Assembly: GCA_028289345.1 (NCBI GenBank)
Contig: JANQQL010000010.1
Span: 310,001 to 374,000, forward strand
DNA: 64,000 nucleotides
From: Planctomycetota bacterium
GTDB taxonomy: Bacteria > Planctomycetota > B15-G4 > SIAN01
Direction of reading: 5' to 3'
Of the stretch, positions 17,254 through 25,557 are shown piece by piece. The position numbers and the translations under genes were made by a program. A model generated the notes under the pieces. The model was not told the DNA's origin. It did no database searches and saw only the letters and a program-made list of their open reading frames with translations. Within the stretch, counting starts at the first letter, position 1. Every line of letters begins with the position of its first letter.

Positions 17254-18498
17254 ATGATCGTCACGCTCCTCCTCCTGGCCACGGCGGTCTCCTCGATCGG
17301 CGTTCCCCCGGAGTCCTGCCGCGTCCCATGCACCGCGTGTCCCCAAGCAAGCCGGGAGTCTCCTGCCCAGCGAAAAGCGCATGCGGGGAAGGAGGAGGCC
17401 TTGGATCGAGTCCTCGGAGAATTCGAAGCGAACGCGGTGCTCCCCGGCTTCGCCGTATCGATCTTCTGCAAGGATCAGGTTCACTATCAACGAGGATTCG
17501 GATTCGCAGACCTCTCGGAACAACGGGCTTACACCGTAGACACTGTCCAGTGCATCGCCTCGATCACCAAGACCACGGTCGCCGTGGCACTGATGCAGGC
17601 CGTCGAGGAAGGGGCTCTCACTCTGGATGACGACATCAACGACCACCTTCCCTTCGAGGTCGTCAACCCCCATCGCCCCGAGGCTGCGATCACTCTCCGT
17701 CATCTCGCCACGCACACTGCCGGAATCGAGGACAAGCCAGGAGTTGACTACGGCTATCTGTTTGCGGAGAAGCTGGACCCCGAAGACTTTCCCGAGGCTT
17801 GGCACTCTCTGCTGGAAACCTACAACAAGAACCAAGAATGGGAGCTCGAGGCCTATCTGAGACGGATCTTCACCCCGACCGGCGAATGGTACTCCCCGCA
17901 AAGCTTCTCGGATCATCTGCCCGGGGCCCGAGCCGAGTACAGCAACCTCGGCATCGCACTCCTGGGGCTCGCGATCCAGAAGGCTCGTGGACACGATTTC
18001 CGTGACCTCACTCAAGCAGAGATCTTCGAGCCCTTGGCCATGGACTCGACCACATGGTTTCTCGACGACGTACTCCCGGAGTCGCGGGCCATCTACTACA
18101 ACGAGTGGATTCGCCCGGTGCCCCCGTACTCGATCGCCTCGTTCCCAGACGGCGGACTGTATACCTCGATCCACGATCTCACTCGTTTCCAACAAGAGAT
18201 CATGAAAGCGACCTGCGCCGAGAGCCGGCTGCTACGCCAAGACTCCGTGGACGAAATGATGAGTCGCCAATCCAAAGTCGTCGATCTGCCCCACGCCATC
18301 GTGTGGGAACTCGATTCTCCCGGCCTTCTCGGCCATGGAGGGAACGATTTCGGAACGGCAACCCTCATGTACTACCGGCCCGACACGGGCATCGGCCGAA
18401 TCTTGTTCAGCAACGTCTCTCTCGAGTCCCAAGAACTCGAGCAGGAGTTCTTCGCCATCTTCAACGCGCTTTTCGAGCTCGACTTTCACGAGGGATAG
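17254..18498 (+). CDS. exported serine hydrolase, beta-lactamase family
   Basis: A 414-residue protein with an N-terminal signal peptide (about 1-18) and a single class C beta-lactamase-fold domain. Motifs: SITKTT (SxxK nucleophile), YSNLG (YxN) and LLGHGGN in place of KTG. This set is shared by esterase/peptidase-type members, and the substrate is unknown. The start at 17254 has GGAGGT 8 bases upstream; a GTG at 17212 in the same frame would overlap the previous gene. It follows the CBM9-linked paralogue and is likely co-transcribed, so the pair may act on related cell-surface or imported substrates. Confidence 0.88.
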   Translation: MIVTLLLLATAVSSIGVPPESCRVPCTACPQASRESPAQRKAHAGKEEALDRVLGEFEANAVLPGFAVSIFCKDQVHYQRGFGFADLSEQRAYTVDTVQCIASITKTTVAVALMQAVEEGALTLDDDINDHLPFEVVNPHRPEAAITLRHLATHTAGIEDKPGVDYGYLFAEKLDPEDFPEAWHSLLETYNKNQEWELEAYLRRIFTPTGEWYSPQSFSDHLPGARAEYSNLGIALLGLAIQKARGHDFRDLTQAEIFEPLAMDSTTWFLDDVLPESRAIYYNEWIRPVPPYSIASFPDGGLYTSIHDLTRFQQEIMKATCAESRLLRQDSVDEMMSRQSKVVDLPHAIVWELDSPGLLGHGGNDFGTATLMYYRPDTGIGRILFSNVSLESQELEQEFFAIFNALFELDFHEG

Positions 18499-18584
18499 CG
18501 GCGAGAACATCGACTCCAAGCATCCCCCGTCAAGAGGGAGCGGTCGAACGGTTCGGCGCGGCACGAGGCTCGCGGCCCCATCCC

Positions 18585-19346
18585 TTACCGCTCCGCGCGG
18601 GACGGTTTCAAGCGCGCCAGTCCGCCGTCGACGCCAAGAACCTGTCCCGACACCCAACCTTGCTCGGGCGCGAGAAGCCAAACAATCGCGGAGGCCACGT
18701 CTTCGGGTTGACCGATGCGCCCCAGCGCGTGCATGGCCACCGAGGCCTTCTCACTCGCGGGAGTCGCAAGGAGCTTTTCCGTGAGGCCGGTCTTCACCAT
18801 CCCCGGAGCAACCACGTTGAACCGGAGCCCGCGCGTCGCGTGACTGGCCGCGGCCGCCAGCGCCAGCCCCTCCACCCCGGCTTTGGCAGCGGAGATGGCT
18901 TCGTGATTCATCAAGCCAATGCTCGCGGCCGCCGTGGAGAGAAGCACCACCGATCCGCCTCCGCGACGCATCACTTGAGAAGCTGCCCGAACCACCGAAA
19001 ACGCGGATCCGAGGTTGGTGTCGACCACCTCTCTCCACTCTTCCGGAGTGACCCGATGAACAGGCTTCAGCAACAGCGACCCCACGCAGCTCACGATTCC
19101 GTCAATCCGACCACCGCTGGCCCGACAGCTCTGCACCCAGTCCAGAACTTCGTCGGAGCTGGTGGCATCCACCTGCGCCCATTCACAATCCAGCTCGGAG
19201 GCCAATTGTTGCAAACGCGATTCGTCACGCGCCGCAAGCCGGACGGTCGCTCCCGCGTCGCGCAAGCGACGGGCAGTCTCGGAACCAATGCCGCCGGTTG
19301 CGCCAAGAACAAGGTACACCGGGGTCGAAAAAGACGGCTGATTCAT
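18585..19346 (-). CDS. short-chain dehydrogenase/reductase (SDR)
   Basis: A 253-residue classical SDR. The cofactor motif LVLGATGGIGSET lies near residues 10-22. The catalytic Ser and Lys regions are recognisable (LLSTAAASIGLMNHE then AAKAG), but the Tyr of the usual YxxxK is occupied by other residues in ISAAKAG, so activity is uncertain. The C-terminus ends with VSGQVLGVDGG, typical of FabG-like enzymes. Start ATG 19346 has AAGGA 8 bases upstream; the longer open frame extends into non-coding sequence. Convergent with the beta-lactamase-fold gene. Substrate unknown. Confidence 0.85.
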   Translation of the reverse strand: MNQPSFSTPVYLVLGATGGIGSETARRLRDAGATVRLAARDESRLQQLASELDCEWAQVDATSSDEVLDWVQSCRASGGRIDGIVSCVGSLLLKPVHRVTPEEWREVVDTNLGSAFSVVRAASQVMRRGGGSVVLLSTAAASIGLMNHEAISAAKAGVEGLALAAAASHATRGLRFNVVAPGMVKTGLTEKLLATPASEKASVAMHALGRIGQPEDVASAIVWLLAPEQGWVSGQVLGVDGGLARLKPSRAER

Positions 19347-19537
19347 GCGCTGAATCCTTGGTCCAGTGACGGGAGATGTCGCCTTGGAGACGATCCATGA
19401 GCGACTCGGCCAGCCGCGTCGATGATGACTCGTCGATGAATGCTGCCCGGAATCAGAGTCATGCTTCGGGCAGGGCGAAAGAGTCTCATTCGAGCCGTTG
19501 CCGATGGGGTTTCTTCGTGAAGAACCGGCTGTTGGAT

Positions 19538-20041
19538 TCAGACCACTCGGCGGGGAACCGGACGGTGACGGGCTCGCACGGATCGAGCAAGCCAACCGGT
19601 GCCTCGCTCTCGGGATTCCCCAGAGCCGGTCTTCGCTGCCGACCACGCTCCCATCAGAATGCCTGCGAACGGTAGCCACCAGACAAGATCATTGGAGAGG
19701 ATCGTCCAACCAGCATTCCATGGAAGACGGCCGGCCGTTGCCGACGCGAGGAAACCAATCGGACCGAAGATCTTTCCGAGGAACCCAACCAGCACGATCG
19801 GCCAATGACGAAAGGGATCTCGTGCGGCAATCCCGTATCCGACTCCGTACACGCCGACGATCATGCCGATGCACGCGAACAGCTCCGGATAGCGGGGCGC
19901 CTCCCAGCCAATCCAGGCGAACGGGACTTCGGGGAACAACACGACAAACCCGCCCCAAAGAATGTTGTAGGCCGCTGCGATGGCCAGGGTCCACTTCATC
20001 CAGCGAGGGGCCATGTCGATGGTTGTTGACTGGGAAGTCAT
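19538..20041 (-). CDS. small multi-spanning membrane protein
   Basis: A 167-residue protein with about four hydrophobic helices (for example ILWGGFVVLFPEVPFAWIGW, IGMIVGVYGVGYGIAA, WPIVLVGFLGKIFGPIGFL). The conserved-looking PELFACIGMIVGVYGVGYGIAARDP and HWPIVLVGFLGK stretches belong to a small uncharacterised bacterial membrane-protein family. AAAGG lies 5 bases upstream of the ATG. The last 25 residues are Arg-rich and may be cytoplasmic. It is divergent from the membrane-protein gene at 20225 with a 183-base spacer that could hold both promoters. Function unknown. Confidence 0.75.
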   Translation of the reverse strand: MTSQSTTIDMAPRWMKWTLAIAAAYNILWGGFVVLFPEVPFAWIGWEAPRYPELFACIGMIVGVYGVGYGIAARDPFRHWPIVLVGFLGKIFGPIGFLASATAGRLPWNAGWTILSNDLVWWLPFAGILMGAWSAAKTGSGESRERGTGWLARSVRARHRPVPRRVV

Positions 20042-20224
20042 CGGGACCTTTCAGAAAAGCTCGTTTGCCAGCTTCGTTCGGCCTCCGACCGCCGGCGGAT
20101 GCAATCGCGAATCAGTTTCCCGAATCTGTGCTCTCCAACGGTGCGAATCCCACACCAGTGAGGGATTCCTCGTTCTTTCGCATCGACGCTTTCCGTGCCC
20201 ACCGAGAGCCATCCTCCGAGCCAA

Positions 20225-20680
20225 ATGACCATTCTCTTCCTGCTCCATCTGGCTGCCACGCTGATGATGACCGGCCTGATCTGGTTCGTCCAAGTCGTCC
20301 ATTACCCGCTCATGCGGCGGGTCGGAGCCGAAGGATTCTCTGACTACGCCAAGCAACACGTTCAGCGCACGACCTGGGTCGTCGCCCCGGCGATGTTGGG
20401 CGAAGTGCTCAGTGCTCTGGTGCTCCTCACCCAGTCGCCGGAACTCGCGAGCCAGGCCTCGTTTCAGGGGAGTCTGGGGCTCCTGTTCCTGGTTTGGGTG
20501 TCGACGGCCGCGTTGCAGATTCCCCGTCACCGCGTTCTGGAATCTGGCTTTCATGACTCGACCGTGCGCTCTCTGGTCGCGACCAACTGGATTCGAACGA
20601 TCGCATGGACGGTTCGCAGCTGCCTGCTTCTGAACATCCTCCGAGCGAGCTTGGAGGGCAGCACCGACCTGCTTGCCTGA
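20225..20680 (+). CDS. small membrane protein
   Basis: A 151-residue protein with about four membrane helices. The first contains LLHLAATLMMTGLIWFVQVVHYPLM, a pattern found in an uncharacterised family of integral membrane proteins. The start is uncertain: ATG 20225 gives a compact N-terminus, while GTG 20195 adds ten polar residues; neither has a clear ribosome site. It is divergent from the membrane protein at 19538-20041. Function unknown; the two neighbours could form a functional pair because both are small polytopic proteins sharing a promoter region. Confidence 0.7.
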   Translation: MTILFLLHLAATLMMTGLIWFVQVVHYPLMRRVGAEGFSDYAKQHVQRTTWVVAPAMLGEVLSALVLLTQSPELASQASFQGSLGLLFLVWVSTAALQIPRHRVLESGFHDSTVRSLVATNWIRTIAWTVRSCLLLNILRASLEGSTDLLA

Positions 20681-20951
20681 GGCCACAGATCAGCCTCGGC
20701 GGGAGGAGCGACCACTCAATCAGTGATGCATGCTCCCCTCGAAACCCTGCCAGTCTCCTTCGTCGGGTCGGCCTCTCCGACCTCGTCCGCAGGGAACCAA
20801 CCTGCCCTCTCCGAGGCACAACCCGCGGTTTCCTCATCCAAGAATCACGGAAATTGCTATTCCGGCGACTCGGGAGGAGGACTTGCCGTCAGCCACTCCT
20901 CCCTTCCCGTGGTCTTCTCCCGCCGCGTTCAATTCCTCGAGGAAGTCGTCC

Positions 20952-22187
20952 ATGCTCGACCCCAACCTTGTTCGGTCCCACTTTCCTGCCTTGCAATCGG
21001 ACTGGACCTTCTTCGACAACGCAGGCGGCAGCGCCCCTTGCATCCAAGTCATCGACCGCGTTCGCGACTACCTCTCGACCCATCCTTGGCAGCTTGGAGC
21101 CAGCTATGCCGTCTCCGAACAGGCTTCCCAGATGGTGCACGCAGGCCGCTCCGCCATGGCCGAATGGATCGGCGCGGAACCATCAGAAGTGGTCCTCGGC
21201 CCCTCGAGCACAGTCTTGGCACGGCAGCTGGCGGAGAGCCTTCGCCCCACGTTTGACCCGGGCGACCAGATCGTCGTGACCAATCTCGATCACGAGTCGA
21301 ACATTGGCCCTTGGAGAGCTCTCGCGTCGGTGGGAGTCGAGATCCGGGAATGGAAGTTTCGTCATGACACTCACGCCCTCGAACTCGAGGACCTGAATTC
21401 TCTTTTGAGCGAGCGCACTCGCCTGGTGTGCTTCCCTCACGTTTCCAACATCGTCGGTAACGTCCACGACGTCCGTGCCATCTGTGACCGAGTGCACGCA
21501 GTGGGTGCCCTCGCTTGCGTCGACGGAGTCGCCTTCGCTCCCCATCGGCGGGTGCAAGTGAGGGACCTCGGCGCGGACTTCTATTTCTTCAGCGCCTACA
21601 AGACCTATGGACCGCACGTAGGAGTGCTCTACGGGAAAAAGGACCAGCTCCTTGCCGCCAAGGGCCTGAATCACTTCTTCGTCAGCGAGAGCTCGGTGCC
21701 GTTGAAGTTTGAACCAGGCAATGTCAACTACGAGCTGACCGCATCACTGCCGGGGATTCTGGAGTACTTGCGAGAACTGGGCCGCAGCCACGCCAAGGAT
21801 TTCTCTTCCCCGGCCTCCTTGGATCAAATCCATGAAGCGATCGCAACCCACGAGGACGATCTCTCTCGACCGCTTCTTCGGTTTCTCTCCGCCCACCCGC
21901 GAGTGACGCTGTTCGGTCGGGACGAGCCCGGCCCTGGGCGGGTCCCCACGATCTCGTTCACCGTCGAAGGAGTTGCGTCCAGCGCTCTGCCGCTCCGCCT
22001 CGACCAGCAACGAATCGCGATCCGCTACGGCCACTTCTACGCCTACCGCTGCATCGACTCCCTGGGATTGCTGGAACGCGATGGAGTGGTCCGGATCAGC
22101 ATGGTGCATTACAACACCTCCGAAGAGGTAGCACGCTTGATCGAGGCTTTGGACGAGATTCTCCAGGATCCCTCCCGGGAAGCCTGA
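20952..22187 (+). CDS. class V aminotransferase, cysteine desulfurase-like
   Basis: A 411-residue PLP enzyme of the NifS/SufS-like class V aminotransferase family. Motifs include FFDNAGGSAP near the N-terminus, NLDHESNIGPW (the substrate/cofactor His region), CVDGVAFAPHR (Asp contacting the pyridine nitrogen) and FSAYKTYGPHVGVLYG with the PLP-binding Lys at residue 217. It resembles the cysteine desulfurase-like branch whose members lack a defined role in Fe-S assembly; no suf/isc gene is nearby. The start ATG 20952 has GAGGAAG 6 bases upstream; an in-frame start at 20730 encodes a low-complexity, frame-shadow-like leader. A bidirectional hairpin follows at 22201-22234. Confidence 0.88.
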   Translation: MLDPNLVRSHFPALQSDWTFFDNAGGSAPCIQVIDRVRDYLSTHPWQLGASYAVSEQASQMVHAGRSAMAEWIGAEPSEVVLGPSSTVLARQLAESLRPTFDPGDQIVVTNLDHESNIGPWRALASVGVEIREWKFRHDTHALELEDLNSLLSERTRLVCFPHVSNIVGNVHDVRAICDRVHAVGALACVDGVAFAPHRRVQVRDLGADFYFFSAYKTYGPHVGVLYGKKDQLLAAKGLNHFFVSESSVPLKFEPGNVNYELTASLPGILEYLRELGRSHAKDFSSPASLDQIHEAIATHEDDLSRPLLRFLSAHPRVTLFGRDEPGPGRVPTISFTVEGVASSALPLRLDQQRIAIRYGHFYAYRCIDSLGLLERDGVVRISMVHYNTSEEVARLIEALDEILQDPSREA

Positions 22188-22200
22188 GTCACCGATCTTC

Positions 22201-22234
22201 GCGCTCCCCCCACCAACCGGGGTCGGGGGAGCGC
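22201..22234. terminator. bidirectional terminator hairpin between convergent genes
   Basis: GCGCTCCCCC (22201-22210) and GGGGGAGCGC (22225-22234) form a perfect 10-pair stem with a 14-base loop. It sits 13 bases after the aminotransferase stop and 24 bases from the end of the convergent FAS1 gene, so it can serve both. The following T tract is weak (CGAGTTTG). Confidence 0.65.
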
Positions 22235-22258
22235 CGAGTTTGATCAGCGACCTTCGAC

Positions 22259-23023
22259 TCAGTTCTCTTCGCCGACGCGCACTCGAATCGTGCGAGCGAT
22301 CGTCAGTTCGATGAAATCACCGGCATCGACTTGTGATTTCGCGTCGTCGAGAGTCCGAGACGTGGCCGGCTTGCCGTTGACCGCGACGATGATGTCGTGA
22401 CCGTTCATTCCGGCTTCTTCGGCACCGCTCTGTCGAACCACGCGCTCGACGAGAAGCCCCTCGTTCTTGTCGAGGCCGAGCAGCGCCCGCTGCTTCTTGC
22501 TCGGGTGGCCCGGGTAGAAACCGATCACTTTGCGAGTCTTCGGCTCCGGCGGAAGCAGAACGCTGTCGATGACATGGATCACTCCGTTGGAGCACTCGAC
22601 GTCATTCTGAACAACCGTGGAATCGTTCACTCGCAGAGTTCCCGATTCCAAGCGAAAGGCCAGAGAGTCACCTTGAACCGTCGCCGCGTTCTCCGCATTC
22701 AATGCATCCTTGGCCAGCACTCGCCCGGGAACGACGTGGTAGGTCAAGATGGCAACCAGCTTCTCGCGATTCTCCGGCTTCAGAAGGCTTTCCACCGTTC
22801 CTTCGGGGAGCTTCGCGAACGCATCGTCGGTGGGAGCAAACACGGTGAACGGTCCTTCTCCCTTCAACGTGTCGATCAAGCCGGCTTCGGTGACCGCAGC
22901 GGCCAAGGTTTTGAAAGCACCCGACTTGACCGCGGTATCAACAATGTCGTCCTTCGCCATGAGCGAAGCAGTGCCCGTCAACGCGGGCGCGATCGCGAAA
23001 ATCGCGGAAGCAAGAATCTTCAT
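22259..23023 (-). CDS. exported fasciclin (FAS1) domain protein with C-terminal PDZ domain
   Basis: A 254-residue protein with a signal peptide (about 1-22). A FAS1 domain follows (about 25-160): [17 protein letters not shown] and [18 protein letters not shown] are the two classical conserved boxes, and [14 protein letters not shown] the third. The C-terminal 80 residues form a PDZ-like domain ([31 protein letters not shown]). FAS1 domains mediate adhesion or matrix contact; the PDZ fusion suggests a peptide-binding role at the cell surface, which is inference. Start ATG 23023 has AAGGAG 5 bases upstream; the in-frame ATG at 23122 lacks one. Confidence 0.9.
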   Translation of the reverse strand: MKILASAIFAIAPALTGTASLMAKDDIVDTAVKSGAFKTLAAAVTEAGLIDTLKGEGPFTVFAPTDDAFAKLPEGTVESLLKPENREKLVAILTYHVVPGRVLAKDALNAENAATVQGDSLAFRLESGTLRVNDSTVVQNDVECSNGVIHVIDSVLLPPEPKTRKVIGFYPGHPSKKQRALLGLDKNEGLLVERVVRQSGAEEAGMNGHDIIVAVNGKPATSRTLDDAKSQVDAGDFIELTIARTIRVRVGEEN

Positions 23024-23572
23024 CGTGACTCCTTTTGGTTGAGGAGAGCTCTCGGCTCTCGAGAAGAAAGGGGCGCCCACACGCCAGTCAAGGTTTCGCC
23101 CCAACCACGGCGATGGATTCAACGGATCGGTCCCGACGCGACGAGCAAAGTGACGTTGAACCGATCCGTCGAGATGCTGGTAGGCCCGAGCTTTCCTTCC
23201 GTTGGGTCAAGCCAACAACGGTCCGGAGTTCATCGTGTGGTGCCGATGGGACCGAAACAAAGTCACCGAAGCAAAGTCGACGAGGAGATGGACGACCTCA
23301 CTGACGACGAACACCAAACAACGTCCTCTCGAGCGTCCCAGGAGGCGTCTTCCCGAGGGAACAGGTCAATCGGGGCCAACAATCGCGGAGAGTGGTTTCC
23401 CCAACCCAGTGTTTCGTTGGCCCGGCAGCACCGACTTCGATCACGGCAATCGGGTTGTTTGGCGCGAGGCCCGAGGGGGTCTAACTCGTCGCGATCCCGC
23501 AGGCAGCAAGAACCTCTGCCATTCGTCTGGCTTCAATGGGAGCCGGCAGTGACGAGCCGGCCCGACTCCATG
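23024..23572. other. 549-base stretch without a recognisable gene
   Basis: This lies between the FAS1-PDZ gene and the upstream minus-strand gene. The only long open frame is on the plus strand, antisense to the FAS1 gene, and its translation is low in complexity. Apart from the inverted repeat at 23122-23169 I see no RNA-gene or promoter signature. It presumably contains the FAS1 promoter. Confidence 0.5.
23122..23169. repeat. inverted repeat upstream of the FAS1 gene
   Basis: ACGGATCGGT (23122-23131) and ACCGATCCGT (23160-23169) are exact inverse complements, separated by 28 bases. On the minus strand they lie about 100-145 bases before the FAS1-PDZ start, so they could form a stem-loop in the leader or flank a promoter. 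Confidence 0.4.
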
Positions 23573-24124
23573 CTAGTCGTCGTCACCCCTGTCACTGTCG
23601 TCGTCATCGTCGTCATTGCGGTCATCGTCGACTTCGATCTCGTACGCGATGATCTCGTCCGCGCGGCCGGATCCGATGCCTTCGATGTGCACTTCGAGGC
23701 TTTGGTTTTCGTTCAGGCGCTCCAGCAAGCCGAAAAACTCGCGTCGCGAGGACACGCCGTCTTCGAACAAGACCTTGTCCGCAAGGACGACTCTTAGCAC
23801 GCCCCCCTGCACGGAATCCCCGAACGGTTCCTCGATGTCCCCGGTCGCATTGAACGAGGAATCCGAGGGAACGCCGTTGAACGCCCGGGCGTCATCCAGC
23901 TCTCCAGGAACCACCAAGACTTGGCGAGCGACGAACGTCCCGGTCTCCCGAATCATCTGGCCGGCCAACTCGACTTCGAGTCCTTCCAGCAACTGACGCC
24001 GGCGCAGCTTCGGCTTGCCTTCGACGTCGAGGAAAACCGTCCCGTCCTCCAGCTCGACCGTCACCCGGCGGGAAGGGCTTCGAACCACGTCGTCGTCCAG
24101 CCGGTCGTCGTCATCCAAGCGCAT
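23573..24124 (-). CDS. DUF5666-like protein, probable frameshifted 3' part of the next gene
   Basis: A 183-residue frame starting at ATG 24124, which overlaps the stop of the 24111-25346 gene by 14 bases in the +1 frame. It opens with an Asp-rich run, then VTVELEDGTVFLDVEGKP and GLEVELAGQMIRETGTFVARQVLV, which complete a DUF5666-type repeat begun in the upstream gene, followed by a further repeat and a strongly acidic tail (long D/N run). It has no signal sequence of its own. Either it is a separately initiated, translationally coupled protein, or it and the upstream frame are one gene split by a one-base shift. The repeat that spans the junction favours the second. Confidence 0.6.
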   Translation of the reverse strand: MRLDDDDRLDDDVVRSPSRRVTVELEDGTVFLDVEGKPKLRRRQLLEGLEVELAGQMIRETGTFVARQVLVVPGELDDARAFNGVPSDSSFNATGDIEEPFGDSVQGGVLRVVLADKVLFEDGVSSRREFFGLLERLNENQSLEVHIEGIGSGRADEIIAYEIEVDDDRNDDDDDDSDRGDDD

Positions 24125-25346
24125 CACGAATCGCTTTCGGGAGCTCCTCGATGTCGACGATGGTGCCTTCAATTTGAGCGCCCTCGTCTTCGATCTCCAC
24201 TTCCCGCGCCACGAACGGAGGTGCCATGAACTCCTTGAACTTGACATCGACTTCTTGGCCGGCGGCCAACAAGCGTTCGCTCACCATCTCATCGGAGTCA
24301 TCGAGAAGAAATACCGTGCGATCGTTCACACTGACTTCCAAGATCCCGTCATCGTTTCCCAAGGAATCGAGCACTCGCTGGGCGAGGGCTTCCCCCTTTT
24401 CGATATCCTCGATCATCAGCTCGAACGCCTGACGATCCCGGGCCACGGCAACAACCACACCTTCGATACCCACGGCGGTGCGATCCTGATCGCCTTCCAA
24501 GTCTTCGATCTTCACGCGGCGGGCGCGAAACTGACCTCGACTCGTCAGGGATCCATGCAGTTCCACGACCGTCCGGTTCCTGCTCACGATCGAGGAAAAG
24601 TCCTCCAAGCTCAAACGACGCCGATCGTTCAGAATCAGTGCATTGGGGTTCAGCTTGACCGTCACTGGGCCGATTTCGATTTCTTCGTCGTCATCGACGA
24701 AACCACGGACCTCGAGAGTTCGGTTGTCGACATCGACCGAGCGCACGATGCCGCGAATCTCGTCAATGGGTAGGTCCTCGTCTCCGTCGGAGAAGTCCGC
24801 GTCACCGCGAGGCAGGAACAGGATGGATCCGTCGCTCACGTCGCCCTCGAGGGACTCCGAGAGATCCAGGTCGATCACGACTCGGCGGTACTCGCTGTCG
24901 ACGGTGAGCGGCGTGCGGAACTCCGCGCAGAGGTCTTCGGATACGGCGTTGACGGTTACCGGAGTTCCATCCTCGGACCGCGCCCGATAGCTGTCAGGAA
25001 CGAAGGACACCCACGCTTTGCGATATGTCCCGGCAGGAATCCTGGCCTGCACCATCCACTCCGGCTCCTCTTCGGAGCCGAGGAACTCGACCGAGACTCG
25101 CCCGCGAAGCAGGTTGTCCGTCCGCGTGTCGTCGTCGCGCTCGAGAACAAGGGAGGAGACACGGGCCCGAAAGCTCAGCAGGTCGTGCACCGCGGCATCG
25201 GTGAGAAGGATGTCGGCGTTCGCTCCGCTGATCGAGGCGGTGTTGGCCTCCCCTCCCCCGCTGCCTCCACCACCACAGGAAGCCAGAGGCAAGGCGAGGC
25301 TGAGTGTCGCGAAGACGCAAAGTCGGGAACGCTGTTTCGCACGCAT
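24111..25346 (-). CDS. lipoprotein with DUF4382 and DUF5666-like repeats
   Basis: A 411-residue exported protein. The N-terminal signal ends in the lipobox LASC followed by a Gly/Ser spacer. A DUF4382-like domain (about 38-200; ADILLTDAAVHDLLSFRARVSSL) is followed by DUF5666-like beta-barrel repeats (GIVRSVDVDNRTLEVRGF, GVVVAVARDRQAFELMIE). A third repeat starts at EGTIVDIEELPKAI and breaks off at the stop codon, continuing in another frame in the downstream gene. Functions of both families are unknown; they are usually surface proteins. GAGGG lies 6 bases before the ATG. Confidence 0.75.
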   Translation of the reverse strand: MRAKQRSRLCVFATLSLALPLASCGGGGSGGGEANTASISGANADILLTDAAVHDLLSFRARVSSLVLERDDDTRTDNLLRGRVSVEFLGSEEEPEWMVQARIPAGTYRKAWVSFVPDSYRARSEDGTPVTVNAVSEDLCAEFRTPLTVDSEYRRVVIDLDLSESLEGDVSDGSILFLPRGDADFSDGDEDLPIDEIRGIVRSVDVDNRTLEVRGFVDDDEEIEIGPVTVKLNPNALILNDRRRLSLEDFSSIVSRNRTVVELHGSLTSRGQFRARRVKIEDLEGDQDRTAVGIEGVVVAVARDRQAFELMIEDIEKGEALAQRVLDSLGNDDGILEVSVNDRTVFLLDDSDEMVSERLLAAGQEVDVKFKEFMAPPFVAREVEIEDEGAQIEGTIVDIEELPKAIRDALG

Positions 25347-25557
25347 GGAAGGCCCTCTTCAGAACTGTCGCCGCCAAGTCGGCACGTGGAAGGAACGCCT
25401 GATTTTCCCATTCCACAGTTCGCAATGCAGGAACTTGGCGGTTCTTTCGGGTCCCGCCCCGCCTCGGATTCGGCTCCCGGAAGGGTCGCGAGGCAAACGA
25501 TCGCTATCCGAACGTTTCCGAGGGCCCCTGTCCTCTGAGGAAAGTGGCGCCCCCTCA

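Noticed and set aside
15204..18498. Calling the two beta-lactamase-fold genes antibiotic-resistance genes
   Set aside because: The KTG motif is replaced by HGG and the proteins resemble esterase/peptidase-type members; resistance function is unsupported.
18054..19400. 448-codon plus-strand frame overlapping the second hydrolase and the SDR
   Set aside because: It runs out of frame through the hydrolase and antisense to the SDR; the translation is Arg/Pro-rich noise.
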